DNA of 12,676 bases from an uncultured Coriobacteriaceae bacterium (GTDB lineage Bacteria; Actinomycetota; Coriobacteriia; Coriobacteriales; Eggerthellaceae): positions 1-12,676 of the forward strand of contig URRZ01000066.1 in NCBI GenBank assembly GCA_900550385.1, written 5' to 3'. Shown here piece after piece: positions 12,574-12,676 of this stretch; positions within the stretch are counted from its first letter, which is position 1, and every line of letters begins with the position of its first letter. The position numbers and the translations under genes were made by a program. Below the pieces are notes generated by a model. The model was not told the DNA's origin. It worked only from the letters and a program-made list of their open reading frames with translations, and did no database searches.

Positions 12574-12676
12574 ATGGATGACGAGCATTACATGAGGTTG
12601 GCGCTTGACGAGGCGCGTCGCGCGGCGGATATGGACGAGGTGCCCATCGGCGCGGTCGTCGTCTACGCGCCCGTCG
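12574..12676 (+). CDS. tadA: tRNA-specific adenosine deaminase TadA, 5' part only
   Basis: The window ends after 34 codons. The visible residues (HYMRLALDEARRAADMDEVP, then IGAVVV) match the N terminus of TadA, which converts A34 to inosine in tRNA-Arg(ACG). The catalytic HAE and PCxxC zinc motifs lie beyond the edge, so a related cytidine/adenosine deaminase is not fully excluded. The ATG at 12574 leaves the usual six residues before the conserved YM; an ATG at 12592 would cut into the conserved helix. There is no ribosome site; the mRNA is probably leaderless. Confidence 0.85.
   Translation, partial: MDDEHYMRLALDEARRAADMDEVPIGAVVVYAPV

Overview
The window is GC-rich chromosomal DNA of a bacterium. 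Codon use, gene order and the citrate synthase, M23 peptidase and DUF512 types suggest class Coriobacteriia, probably Eggerthellaceae (Eggerthella/Gordonibacter-like). This placement is inferred from recalled family resemblance, not from a search. Apart from two short REP-like repeat families and one large palindrome there is no sign of a phage, plasmid, integron, transposase or CRISPR array.

Layout. Positions 1-676 hold no supportable gene, only a strong hairpin terminator and a cluster of decayed REP-like palindromes. A TetR-family regulator (677-1252, minus) diverges from a four-helix membrane protein (1618-2061, plus). TGAAC/GTTCA palindromes at the membrane gene's likely start site are probable TetR operators. 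A radical SAM enzyme (2123-3010, minus) converges on the membrane gene, with a perfect REP-like hairpin between the two stops. Next on the minus strand come tRNA-Leu(CAG), with a clear promoter and terminator, and a 448-residue citrate synthase (3617-4963). A small cysteine-rich protein (5324-5575, plus) and tRNA-Ser(UGA) (minus) converge on one two-way terminator.

From 5.97 kb a plus-strand run encodes a secreted PcsB/CwlO-like coiled-coil M23 peptidase, a PDZ-like radical SAM protein of the DUF512 family, the ribosome-assembly GTPase Der, the acyl-phosphate:glycerol-3-phosphate acyltransferase PlsY, and the glycerol-3-phosphate dehydrogenase GpsA. GpsA makes the sn-glycerol-3-phosphate that PlsY acylates, so those two form the entry to phospholipid synthesis. 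The plsY-gpsA gap holds a 125-base imperfect palindrome with perfect 24-base arms.

gpsA ends tail-to-tail with an O6-alkylguanine alkyltransferase-like gene (minus). The two stop codons interlock in one CTAG. In that protein the catalytic Cys of the PCHRV motif is Ala, so it is better called an alkyltransferase-like (ATL) lesion-binding protein than a methyltransferase. The right edge carries the first 34 codons of tadA, which appears to be transcribed as a leaderless mRNA.

The points most worth a second look are the Ala-type ATL protein, the REP-like hairpins placed 0-5 bases after stop codons in a fixed orientation, the large palindrome between plsY and gpsA, the TetR/membrane-protein pair with stacked operators, and the leaderless tadA.
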